From positions 1 through 32,786 of the forward strand of contig CAITNV010000021.1 of NCBI GenBank assembly GCA_903893855.1: a stretch of DNA of 32,786 bases, in the 5' to 3' direction. Shown here in pieces: positions 20,247 through 28,828 of this stretch. Origin of the DNA: Candidatus Tayloriibacteriota bacterium (lineage in GTDB: Bacteria; Patescibacteriota; Minisyncoccia; Phycocordibacterales; PALSA-1337). Within the stretch, counting starts at the first letter, position 1; every line of letters begins with the position of its first letter. Both the position numbers and the translations under genes were made by a program. The notes under the pieces are model-generated. The model had not been told where the DNA came from and ran no database searches. It worked only from the letters and a program-made list of their open reading frames with translations.

Positions 20247-21053
20247 CTAGCGTATTTCGTAGGTAACAGACACAGTATCAGTGATATTCTTCTGACCTTG
20301 AGCGATGACCGGTGCAGCAGCTACAGAATCAACAGACTTAGCTTCAGCGGCATAATACATAGGCTGTACAGCCCCATAGTTATTCTCTGAGAAATTAACC
20401 ACTCGAACAAGATGAACGCCGAGTTCTGCGGCGAGCATATTGGCATTATCCTGTGCATCGGCAATCGCCTTTGATCGCGCGGCGTCCTTAACAACTGCCA
20501 CTTTATCAACAGAGAACTGAAGATTATCAACGTTCTTTACACCAAGAGAACCGACAGTCTGGAAGAGTGTCCCCGCTTTGGTAATGTCTCTAACTTTAAT
20601 CTGTACAGTCTCATCGACATTGTAGCCATTGAGGATTGATTTACCTGTTGGACAAACATTAGTGCTCACGCCGTTTGAAGTAGTGTAGACACAAGGAGGA
20701 GTCTGGTACTCATAGTTGGGGCTAATATTGTATGAGAGAGTCTGAATATCCTTCTCAGCTACTCCCGCACTCTTCATAGCATCAATAGCGGCATTAGCCT
20801 TGGCTGATGCGGCATTCTGTGCTGCAGTTACGGTACTCGCATTCTCGCGAACACCAAAGGTAAATGTAGCTGTATCAGGCACTACAACAATACTACCTGT
20901 ACCATTGACCGTAATTGTATTGGTCGCTGCAGGCAGACTCGATGGCACGAAGAGTGCTTTGATCTGATTGAGAGACACTACAAGTAACATGAGAGTTAGT
21001 GAAAGCCCACAAACAACTGCGATTTTCCAAACATTGTTTTTTGTATGTTCCAT
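20247..21053 (-). CDS. SIMPL domain-containing protein (DUF541), membrane-anchored
   Basis: 268 aa; N-terminal TM, ITVNGTGSIVVVPDTATFTFGVRENASTVTAAQNAASAKANAAIDAMKSAGVAEKDIQTLSYNISPNYEY. Confidence 0.88.
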   Translation of the reverse strand: MEHTKNNVWKIAVVCGLSLTLMLLVVSLNQIKALFVPSSLPAATNTITVNGTGSIVVVPDTATFTFGVRENASTVTAAQNAASAKANAAIDAMKSAGVAEKDIQTLSYNISPNYEYQTPPCVYTTSNGVSTNVCPTGKSILNGYNVDETVQIKVRDITKAGTLFQTVGSLGVKNVDNLQFSVDKVAVVKDAARSKAIADAQDNANMLAAELGVHLVRVVNFSENNYGAVQPMYYAAEAKSVDSVAAAPVIAQGQKNITDTVSVTYEIR

Positions 21054-21115
21054 AAATGTAAATGTAAAGATTAAATTAAACCAATAAATTAAAATAATAA
21101 ATTACTAAAGTCCCC

Positions 21116-21988
21116 TTATTCTACCATGTCCGCCTTCCCTAGAACTGCATCAATAAGATTTTCAAACAGAGCAAGTACGGTCATCTGTCCGACACCCCCA
21201 GGCACCGGCGTTATAGCCTCAACAATACCTTTAACTGAATCAAAATCTACATCTCCGACAAGCTTACCTTCGACACTTGTGATACCGACATCTATTACTA
21301 TTTGCCCTTTTCGCACATATGATGCATCGATATGGTTGGGCTTACCTATAGCTACAATTAAAATGTCAGCTTCTTTCGTGTATTTAGCCGTATCAAGTGT
21401 CTTACTGTGACAGACCGTCACGGTGGCATTCTCACCTAAGCACATTGCGGCCATCGGCTTCCCTACGAGAGATGAACGACCCATCATGACTACATGCTTA
21501 CCGGCGAGTGGAATATTATAAAACTGTAAAAGCTCTCGCACACCACGTATAGTAGCGGGAAGTATCGCATCTTCACGGGCTTCAAGCCATTTACTCACAT
21601 TCACAGCACCGAGACCATCAACGTCCTTTTTTGGAGCGATAGCGGCGAGAACTGCGTCCTTATTGATAGAGACCGGAAGTGGAAGCTGCACGATAATACC
21701 CTGAACTCCAACATCATTATTGGCAGTCTCGATCACGCGAAGTAGTTCATCTTGCGTCACATCATCACCAAACTGTAAATGCTTCTCATCAACACCGATC
21801 TCCGCTGCGAACTTCTTCTTGGCACGAATGTAATAGTTGGAATCGTCTCTATTCCCCACCTGAATAATAACCAATCGAGGCCGTTTAGAATTGTCCGAAC
21901 CAGAATATCGAGATACGCGCTCAATAAGCGCCTTTTTTAATTCTGCGCGCGCAATTCTGCCGTCGAGTATTTGTGGAATGTGTGACAT
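21116..21988 (-). CDS. folD: Bifunctional methylenetetrahydrofolate dehydrogenase/cyclohydrolase FolD
   Basis: 290 aa; YIRAKKKFAAEIGV, GIIVQLPLP, PKKDVDGLG, VMMGRSSLVGKPMAAM, TPVPGGVGQMTVLALFENL. Confidence 0.96.
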   Translation of the reverse strand: MSHIPQILDGRIARAELKKALIERVSRYSGSDNSKRPRLVIIQVGNRDDSNYYIRAKKKFAAEIGVDEKHLQFGDDVTQDELLRVIETANNDVGVQGIIVQLPLPVSINKDAVLAAIAPKKDVDGLGAVNVSKWLEAREDAILPATIRGVRELLQFYNIPLAGKHVVMMGRSSLVGKPMAAMCLGENATVTVCHSKTLDTAKYTKEADILIVAIGKPNHIDASYVRKGQIVIDVGITSVEGKLVGDVDFDSVKGIVEAITPVPGGVGQMTVLALFENLIDAVLGKADMVE

Positions 21989-22009
21989 GAAATATATAAA
22001 TTATTTAAA

Positions 22010-22897
22010 TTATTGAGCTGTCCAACGTGCGAAAATTCCGGCTGGTAATAGACGCTGTGGACCAAGCGCGCTTATGCTTTCCTCTATAGCAAGCTCACCC
22101 ATTTCGATAGTGCCGCCGAGTCGTCCTTCGAGTTCAAGCAAATTATTCTGATACGCAATAGAAGAATACCCTGCTGAATATCCATTAATAAGAAAGAAAA
22201 GTGGCTGTGGCTTCAAAAGCTTCATACAGTCACGCACAAGTGGCAGGAAGTGCTCTTCTATTTTCCATAATTCTTTGTCCACTCCATGCCCGAAAGCTGG
22301 AGGATCCATGATGATGCCATCGTAGGTGCGACCGCGCTTAATCTCACGAGAGACGAAAGCACGCGCATCATCAAGGATCCAGCGCACAGGCTTGTCAGCA
22401 AGCCCTGAAAGCTCTGCATTCTTCCGAGCCCATGTAATGGCGGATTTCGAACTATCAACATGAACGACATTTGCTCCAGCAGTAGCGCAAGCAAGGCTCG
22501 CTCCACCGGTATAGCCGAAGAGGTTCAACACTTCGATGGTATTCTTCGGAGCCGGCGCTTTCGCAACAATATCCTGTAGCCACTGCCAGTTCGGACTCTG
22601 TTCTGGAAAAAGTCCGACATGTTTGAAAGCTGTAGGTTGAATAAGGAAAGTGAGCCCGCCAAGTGTGATCGGCCAATTCTTCTCTCCACCTTTCATCACC
22701 CATTTACCTTCATCTGCAGTGCGTGTGAAGTGTCCACTCGCCTTCTTCCACTCACTTTCGGGAAGTCTCTTCGACCATAGAGCCTGTGGATCGGGACGCG
22801 ACAAAACTACTTGGCCGAATCGCTCGAGCTTCTCCCCTTCACCTGAATCGAGAAGTTCATAGTCTTTTGATGTCTTTGTAGTGGCGATGGTAATCAT
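22010..22897 (-). CDS. Class I SAM-dependent methyltransferase (rRNA MTase-like, RlmI/RlmK type)
   Basis: 295 aa; VLNLFGYTGGASLACATAGANVVHVDSSKSAITWARKNAELSGL, RWILDDARAFVSREIKRGRTYDGIIMDPPAFGHG. Confidence 0.85.
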   Translation of the reverse strand: MITIATTKTSKDYELLDSGEGEKLERFGQVVLSRPDPQALWSKRLPESEWKKASGHFTRTADEGKWVMKGGEKNWPITLGGLTFLIQPTAFKHVGLFPEQSPNWQWLQDIVAKAPAPKNTIEVLNLFGYTGGASLACATAGANVVHVDSSKSAITWARKNAELSGLADKPVRWILDDARAFVSREIKRGRTYDGIIMDPPAFGHGVDKELWKIEEHFLPLVRDCMKLLKPQPLFFLINGYSAGYSSIAYQNNLLELEGRLGGTIEMGELAIEESISALGPQRLLPAGIFARWTAQ

Positions 22898-22966
22898 TAT
22901 TTCTATAGTATCACAGAATCCTCATTATGCCCTATATAGTTGCCTCTAGTCAATTTTTAAGCTACC

Positions 22967-24247
22967 ATGTATATCCTAGATATGCCTATGGATTTTACTA
23001 CGATAATGCTTGATATAAGCCTTTTTTTGAGCCTTTATTTCCAAATCTTTCTTTTGGTGTCTTTTTTCGAAGCAGAAGAAAATGAAGAAAAGCTCATTCT
23101 TCCAGCAATCCTTCCAACGGTGACGATCATTGTGCCCTGCTTTAATGAAGCCAAAACTGTTGAGAAAACGATCCTTTCTCTCATGGGTCTCAATTATCCA
23201 ATGGACAAACTCAACATCCTTGTAGTTGATGATGGTAGCGTGGATGAAACATATGCGAATGCACAGCTCGCTGCAAAGCGCTTCCCGAATGTTCGCGTCG
23301 TCACACAAAAAAACGGTGGCAAATACACCGCGCTCAATCTCGGTATTCGTGAATGTACCACTGACATTGTTGGTTGTCTTGATGCTGACTCTATGGTTCA
23401 TCCAGATGCACTTATTAAAATGATTCCGTACTTTAACGATCTCCAAACCATGGCCGTAACTCCAGCAATGCGAGTGCATCAATCAAAAACTTTTCTCCAA
23501 CAGATCCAACGCGCAGAATACAATGTTGGCGTCTTCACCAAAAGAGTCTTTGGTTACCTCGATGCAATCAATGTAACACCGGGGCCTTTCTCAATATTCC
23601 GCCGCACGGTTTTCGATATTATCGGACCATTCCACCACGCTCACAATACTGAAGACATGGAAATTGCTTTTCGAATACAATCGCACGGGTTCCGCATTGC
23701 TAACTGTTACGATGCTCTTGTTTACACCATCACACCTCCGACATTTAAAAAACTCTATCGTCAGCGCACACGTTGGTCATATGGCTTTCTCAAAAATCTC
23801 ATTGATTATAAACACATTATTCTCAATAAAAAATACGGTAATATGGGTATGCTTACGCTTCCCTTTGCAATCGTGGGTATTGTTTTCGTCTTTTATTTCG
23901 CTGGAAGTTTTATATATCAAACGTTACGAGCGCTAGGTAATGACATAGAACGGATGTTGCTCGTCGGAGTACGTGTACCAGAAATATTTACTCACAGTAT
24001 ATGGGCGACAGTACGCGGCACACTCAATGAAATGTATTATCGCTTCGATATGACGAGCGTCCTTGCTCTTATGCTCTTCGCGACAAGTGTATACATCATC
24101 TTTAAAAGCAAAAAAATGTCTGAAGGAAATATGAAACCGTCACGTGACATATTCTATTTTATATGCTTTTATAGTCTCATTGCCCCACTATGGCTTGGTA
24201 AAGCAGTATATAATGTACTTTTATCAAAGAAAACTCCGTGGAGATAA
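22967..24247 (+). CDS. Family 2 glycosyltransferase, membrane-integrated (processive-synthase-like)
   Basis: 426 aa; PTVTIIVPCFNEAKTVEKTI, VVDDGSVDET, GCLDADSMVHPDAL, HNTEDMEIAFR, RQRTRWSYGF (Q/RxxRW); N- and C-terminal TM segments. Confidence 0.88.
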   Translation: MYILDMPMDFTTIMLDISLFLSLYFQIFLLVSFFEAEENEEKLILPAILPTVTIIVPCFNEAKTVEKTILSLMGLNYPMDKLNILVVDDGSVDETYANAQLAAKRFPNVRVVTQKNGGKYTALNLGIRECTTDIVGCLDADSMVHPDALIKMIPYFNDLQTMAVTPAMRVHQSKTFLQQIQRAEYNVGVFTKRVFGYLDAINVTPGPFSIFRRTVFDIIGPFHHAHNTEDMEIAFRIQSHGFRIANCYDALVYTITPPTFKKLYRQRTRWSYGFLKNLIDYKHIILNKKYGNMGMLTLPFAIVGIVFVFYFAGSFIYQTLRALGNDIERMLLVGVRVPEIFTHSIWATVRGTLNEMYYRFDMTSVLALMLFATSVYIIFKSKKMSEGNMKPSRDIFYFICFYSLIAPLWLGKAVYNVLLSKKTPWR

Positions 24248-24262
24248 AATGCGCAAAAACAT

Positions 24263-25024
24263 ATGAAAACATACGATAAACGAAAATACATTTTTGTCCT
24301 CTTGCTGACCATCGGCATTTTTATTGTTGCTTTTTCTCTAAGCAACTACATTAATAATCGTAAAATTGCAGACATCAAAAGCACCGAGGATAGTATATCA
24401 ATCGATATCCTCTCTTCAGAAACACAGTTCGAAATCCTCCAACAATCATCATGTTCTATCGTAAGTGGCTCGATTCTCTCAGATCAACTTTCCAACCTCG
24501 CAACATCAATTGAGACAGCCGAAGCTGCGCACGGTATCGACAGTGACAGCGTTAAAACACTAAAAAAATACTATTCCCTTCTCGAAATCAAAGACTATCT
24601 TTTAATTCAAGAGATTTATCGCCAGTGTGATGCGCGCCCGATATCAATCCTCTATTTTTATTCAAATAGCAAAAACTGTACCGAGTGCACCAATGAAGGC
24701 TATGTCCTTACTGCACTTAAAGAAGAATATCCAGATCTACGAATTTATTCTTTCGACTATGATCTTGGTCTTAATGCGGTATCAACACTTACAACACTGT
24801 ACAAAATCGGCCCGAAACTCCCTGCTATTGTCGTAAATAACCAGACATATACCGGATTCCAAAGCCTCGATACACTGCGTAATATTATTCCCGATATTTC
24901 TGTTGCAGCAGCCACATCGAGTACGAAAAGCGCTACCAATAATTCGAGCACTACGAGTTCAAAGAAAACTAACTCTTCAAATCTCGAGGTAAACGGTATT
25001 TCACCACAACAAAAACAGAAATAA
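24263..25024 (+). CDS. Membrane-anchored thioredoxin-fold-like protein with CxxC
   Basis: 253 aa; N-terminal TM, then ISILYFYSNSKNCTECTNEGYVLTALKEEYPDLRIYSFDYDL...KIGPKLPAIVVNNQTYTGF, matching a CxxC plus cis-Pro-like thioredoxin pattern. Confidence 0.65.
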   Translation: MKTYDKRKYIFVLLLTIGIFIVAFSLSNYINNRKIADIKSTEDSISIDILSSETQFEILQQSSCSIVSGSILSDQLSNLATSIETAEAAHGIDSDSVKTLKKYYSLLEIKDYLLIQEIYRQCDARPISILYFYSNSKNCTECTNEGYVLTALKEEYPDLRIYSFDYDLGLNAVSTLTTLYKIGPKLPAIVVNNQTYTGFQSLDTLRNIIPDISVAAATSSTKSATNNSSTTSSKKTNSSNLEVNGISPQQKQK

Positions 25025-25430
25025 TAAATAAGAGCGTCGACGTCACAGCCGATACGAGACAATACTGACAGAAAGCGTGTAGAACAAACGCCTGAATACA
25101 AAAGAAATATATCGACATACCCATACCGATCACGGTCGTTGCGAGAACGAGTGTTAATGACTTTTGTTTTGTTACAACATGATGAGACTCAATGTATACG
25201 CCAAGACAGATGAGAATAAAGAGATAATACAAAGCTCCATAGAGAGCCGTCGGAATACCGAACATAACTGAATACGCGCTCGTGAGAACAACTTCACAAC
25301 TTCCAACAAAACACGGTGGAGTGCCATTCTGGAAATGATTGATCGTCAGATACGTTGCATCAACAAAACCAATTGCAGCTATCGCAATTAGAGTATTAAT
25401 GACTAATTTTGGAATGTGTTTGAATAGCAT
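24969..25430 (-). CDS. Vitamin K epoxide reductase (VKOR) family protein
   Basis: 153 aa; four to five TMs, FVDATYLTINHF, PPCFVGSCEVVLTSAYSVMFGIPTALYGALYY, FCQYCLVSAVTS (CxxC). Confidence 0.93.
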   Translation of the reverse strand: MLFKHIPKLVINTLIAIAAIGFVDATYLTINHFQNGTPPCFVGSCEVVLTSAYSVMFGIPTALYGALYYLFILICLGVYIESHHVVTKQKSLTLVLATTVIGMGMSIYFFCIQAFVLHAFCQYCLVSAVTSTLLFIISVFVVVKYRLPRDLKS

Positions 25431-26140
25431 TATTTTGAACTTGTTGTCGATGCTTTCGCAGACACGGCTACAGTCGCTGCATCGTCGATCACTTTCTTAA
25501 ATGCATCATATCCTTGAGGGATAACGATACGAGTGCCGTTTACAAAGAACGTCGGAGTATATGAAAGATCATTTGCAACTGACTCTTGATACCCATTTGA
25601 TACGACATCCGCCACCGCAGTCGAACTATAGTCTTTATAGAATGTTGTCGTGCTAATTCCTATTGCAGTAGCATATCCGAGATAAATAGATGTCGGGTCG
25701 CTATTGTCTTGCCATTCTGCATAGTTGGCGAAGAGTTTATCGTGCATTTCCCAGAATTTACCCTGAAGACCCGCAGCTTGTGCAGCACGTGCTGAGCTTA
25801 CTGCGTTCTGGTGTTGTGGCAATGGGAAATATCGATATGCGAAATACACCTTACCCCCTTCTGCAGCTAAGAGCTGTGTGATAAGTGGAGCATAAGTCTG
25901 ACATGCTGGGCACTGAAAATCAGCATACTCGACGATCGTAACTGGCGCTGAACTCGAACCAATCGTCCAATCGGCTGAACTAATAGGCTTATTAAGTGCA
26001 ATTGGGCTGGAAGGATTAGTTGCTTGACCGGGAGCTTTGTTCCCCGCAGCGACGAGTCCCCAGATTATAAGGCCTAAAATAACGATAAAGATTCCCCAAT
26101 TAAAGAAGCGCTGTAATTTTGAAGTATTTTGTTGATTCAT
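25430..26140 (-). CDS. DsbA-like thioredoxin domain protein (TM-anchored thiol oxidase)
   Basis: VTIVEYADFQCPACQTYAPLITQLL, YRYFPLPQHQNAVSSARAAQAA, YTPTFFVNGTRI. Start set at 26140 (MNQQNTSKL) because TATAAT-N6 directly precedes it; the ORF track opens at 26188. Confidence 0.92.
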   Translation of the reverse strand: MNQQNTSKLQRFFNWGIFIVILGLIIWGLVAAGNKAPGQATNPSSPIALNKPISSADWTIGSSSAPVTIVEYADFQCPACQTYAPLITQLLAAEGGKVYFAYRYFPLPQHQNAVSSARAAQAAGLQGKFWEMHDKLFANYAEWQDNSDPTSIYLGYATAIGISTTTFYKDYSSTAVADVVSNGYQESVANDLSYTPTFFVNGTRIVIPQGYDAFKKVIDDAATVAVSAKASTTSSK

Positions 26141-26155
26141 GTGGCGATTATAACA
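26141..26155 (-). promoter_or_regulatory. Extended -10 promoter TGT-TATAAT-N6-ATG for dsbA-VKOR (leaderless)
   Basis: Minus strand TGTTATAATCGCCACATG; consensus -10 at 26147-26152. Confidence 0.7.
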
Positions 26156-26170
26156 TAAACGTAATAGATG

Positions 26171-26182
26171 TATAATACAGTG
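26171..26182 (+). promoter_or_regulatory. -10 promoter TATAAT-N6-ATG for the PAP2-like gene (leaderless)
   Basis: TATAAT at 26171-26176, ACAGTG, then ATG at 26183. Confidence 0.65.
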
Positions 26183-26845
26183 ATGCAATTTATAACCCCA
26201 GAATATGCCCGCGAATACAAGAGCTGTTTCATCGACAAATCCTATGTGGTGTCACTTATCCTTTCTATAGTATTTTTAGGTGGAGCGCTCGCGATTAACT
26301 ATTACGCGACCCACTATGCGACGGAGCGAGCCGGTAACCCCGTAAGTGACCTTGTTCTCGATAATATCCGTGTATACGATATCGATGGCGCTGCAGTGTA
26401 TGGACCCGTCGTACTATGGCTTGCGGTCACGATACTCTGTCTTCTTCAACCGAAAGTCATTCCTTTTGTTTTAAAGACGATAGCGCTCTTTATCATCGTA
26501 CGTTCTGGCTTCGTAACACTTACGCATTTAGGACCGATTCCTAATCGTATCGTAAATAGCGATGCGCCAGCGTTCCTTCAGGCATTTACCTTTGGTAATG
26601 ACTTTTTCTTTTCGGGACATACTGGCCTGCCATTCCTCATGGCGCTTATTTTCTGGGCAAAGCCTTTGGTGCGATATTTCTTCATTATCACTTCATTTAT
26701 ATTCGGGATCATTATGCTCGCTGCACATCTCCACTATTCTATTGATGTAGTATCGGCGTTCTTTATTACCTATAGCATATTCCATATTGCTCGCGATGTG
26801 ATATTTAAAAAAGATTTTACTCGTTTTAATCAAGCACAGAAATAA
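26183..26845 (+). CDS. PAP2_C / sphingomyelin-synthase-like membrane phosphatase/phosphotransferase
   Basis: Multi-TM; GNDFFFSGHTGLPFLMALIF and AAHLHYSIDVVSAFFITYSIF resemble the two His motifs of the SMS/PAP2_C family. Start reassigned from 26168 to 26183 because the -10 box overlaps the upstream codons. Confidence 0.75.
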   Translation: MQFITPEYAREYKSCFIDKSYVVSLILSIVFLGGALAINYYATHYATERAGNPVSDLVLDNIRVYDIDGAAVYGPVVLWLAVTILCLLQPKVIPFVLKTIALFIIVRSGFVTLTHLGPIPNRIVNSDAPAFLQAFTFGNDFFFSGHTGLPFLMALIFWAKPLVRYFFIITSFIFGIIMLAAHLHYSIDVVSAFFITYSIFHIARDVIFKKDFTRFNQAQK

Positions 26846-26861
26846 TACTACGTTAGAGAAA

Positions 26862-28100
26862 TTACTCATATCGCAATGCTTCGATCGGACTCTTCTTTGA
26901 CGCTTTATATGCAGGATAACTTCCAAATACAAGACCAACAAGCGCCGAGACGCCAAAACCTAATATAGCTCCAAGCCAAGGAAACACGAATTGCCAATTA
27001 AGATGAAGACCTGCGGACAAGATATATGAAATAATATATGCGAGCGAAGAACCGAGAATGATTCCAACGAGTCCTCCAATACCGGTCAAAAAAACTGCTT
27101 CAAAGAGGAACTGCGTGAGAATATCGCTATTCGTCGCACCAAGCGCTTTTCGCAGACCGATCTCTCGTGTTCGTTCGGTCACCGCTACAAGCATAATATT
27201 CATGATACCGATACCACCGACGAAAAGCGCGATGGATGCCATAGCCACAAGGAACCATGTAAGTGCTGTAGTTATAGTGCCGAGTCGATTCGCTAGGTCC
27301 TGCTGAGTCTGCACCGTGAAGTCATCCTTAGTCGGATCCGTAATGCCGTGCGATTCTTCAAGTGTGAGACGAATGTCATTAGAGGTCACGGGTACTGCGG
27401 CATCAGACACTGCCTGCATAATAACTCTATTAAAATAATTCGTACCCAGAATATAATTCTGCGCAGTCGTATACGGCATGATTACCATGCTGTCAAAGTT
27501 AAATAATGTACCACCGCCAGAAGCCGGCAATATACCCACAACTTTAAAATTCCTGCCTTTAATTTTAACTTTCTGCCCAACAGGATCTGTTCCATCAAAG
27601 AGATGCTCGACGACTTTATTACCCAAGACCACAACATCATTACTTGATGTCACATCATCGCTCGTAAAGAAATAACCTTTCGATGGATTCAAGCTAAAAA
27701 TGCTTGCAATAAGGTCGGTCGCTCCGAATATACTCACTGAATATGCATTTGATTGATACGAAGCAGTCTCTGCACCGAGCACGGTTGGCATAATGGAAAC
27801 AAGCCCTGGGACATTGGCTTTTTTACTTAAAGCAACGATGTCAGCCGGCTTCAATGAATCACTAAAGAGCTGTGCGGTGTCAGATGGACCGGTTGGTTCA
27901 CGCCCGGGGATAACTGCAATGGTGTTAGTTCCCAGACCTTGTACTTCTCCAAGAATAAGATTCTGTGCTCCAGCGCCCAGTGACATTACGAGCATGATCG
28001 CAGTAATACCAATCACAATACCGATAATAGTAAGTATCGAACGAGATCGATTCGTTCGTAGGCCAGTTATCGCTGTTTTTACAATGTGTTTTATGGTCAT
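26862..28100 (-). CDS. ABC transporter permease, MacB/FtsX type
   Basis: 412 aa; [37 protein letters not shown]-like N-terminus, [37 protein letters not shown], C-terminal [13 protein letters not shown]. Confidence 0.95.
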   Translation of the reverse strand: [412 protein letters not shown]

Positions 28101-28828
28101 TATTTTACAAGATCATCAGATGCTTTAAGTCTGCGAGCGACCTTTGTGTCACTCTCTATCTCTCCATCGATGAGACGGATGATACGCTCAGAGTGTTCGG
28201 CTGTGGAAGTCTCGTGGGTAATAAGAATGATAGTTCTCCCCTGTCGTTCATTGAGGTCTTGAATGATTGACATGACATTCTTGCCGGATTTCGAATCGAG
28301 ATTACCCGTCGGTTCATCGGCGAATATTACATCAGGATTAGTAACGAGTGCACGAGCAATAGCCACACGCTGTTTCTCTCCACCTGAGAGCTCTGCTGGC
28401 TCATGCTCCATTCTGTGTCCCAAACCAACGGCTTCGATGGCGGCACGGGCCTTTTCATCCCATTGCGCTTCTGGTATATCTGAATACGCGAGTGGCAATT
28501 TAACATTCTCGAGCACCGACGTTCGAGCGAGAAGATTGAAAGCTTGGAAAACAAAACCAATCTTTTCATTGCGCATTTTGGCGAGCTCGTCACCTGTGTA
28601 AGATAAAATATTTTTACCATCAAAAATGTAACTACCTTTACTTGGAGTATCGAGAAGACCGAGCAAATGAAGTAGTGTCGATTTACCTGAACCGGATGGA
28701 CCCATAATCGCCAAGAATTCACCCTTCCTTACCGAGAAGCTCACATCCCGAAGAGCAACGGTCTGAGCTTCCGCATCTCCGTCTTGGTACGTCTTTCGTA
28801 AATGTTTAACCTCGATAATATTGGTCAT
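28100..28828 (-). CDS. ABC transporter ATP-binding protein, MacB/LolD type
   Basis: 242 aa; Walker [44 protein letters not shown]-loop ITHE. Confidence 0.97.
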
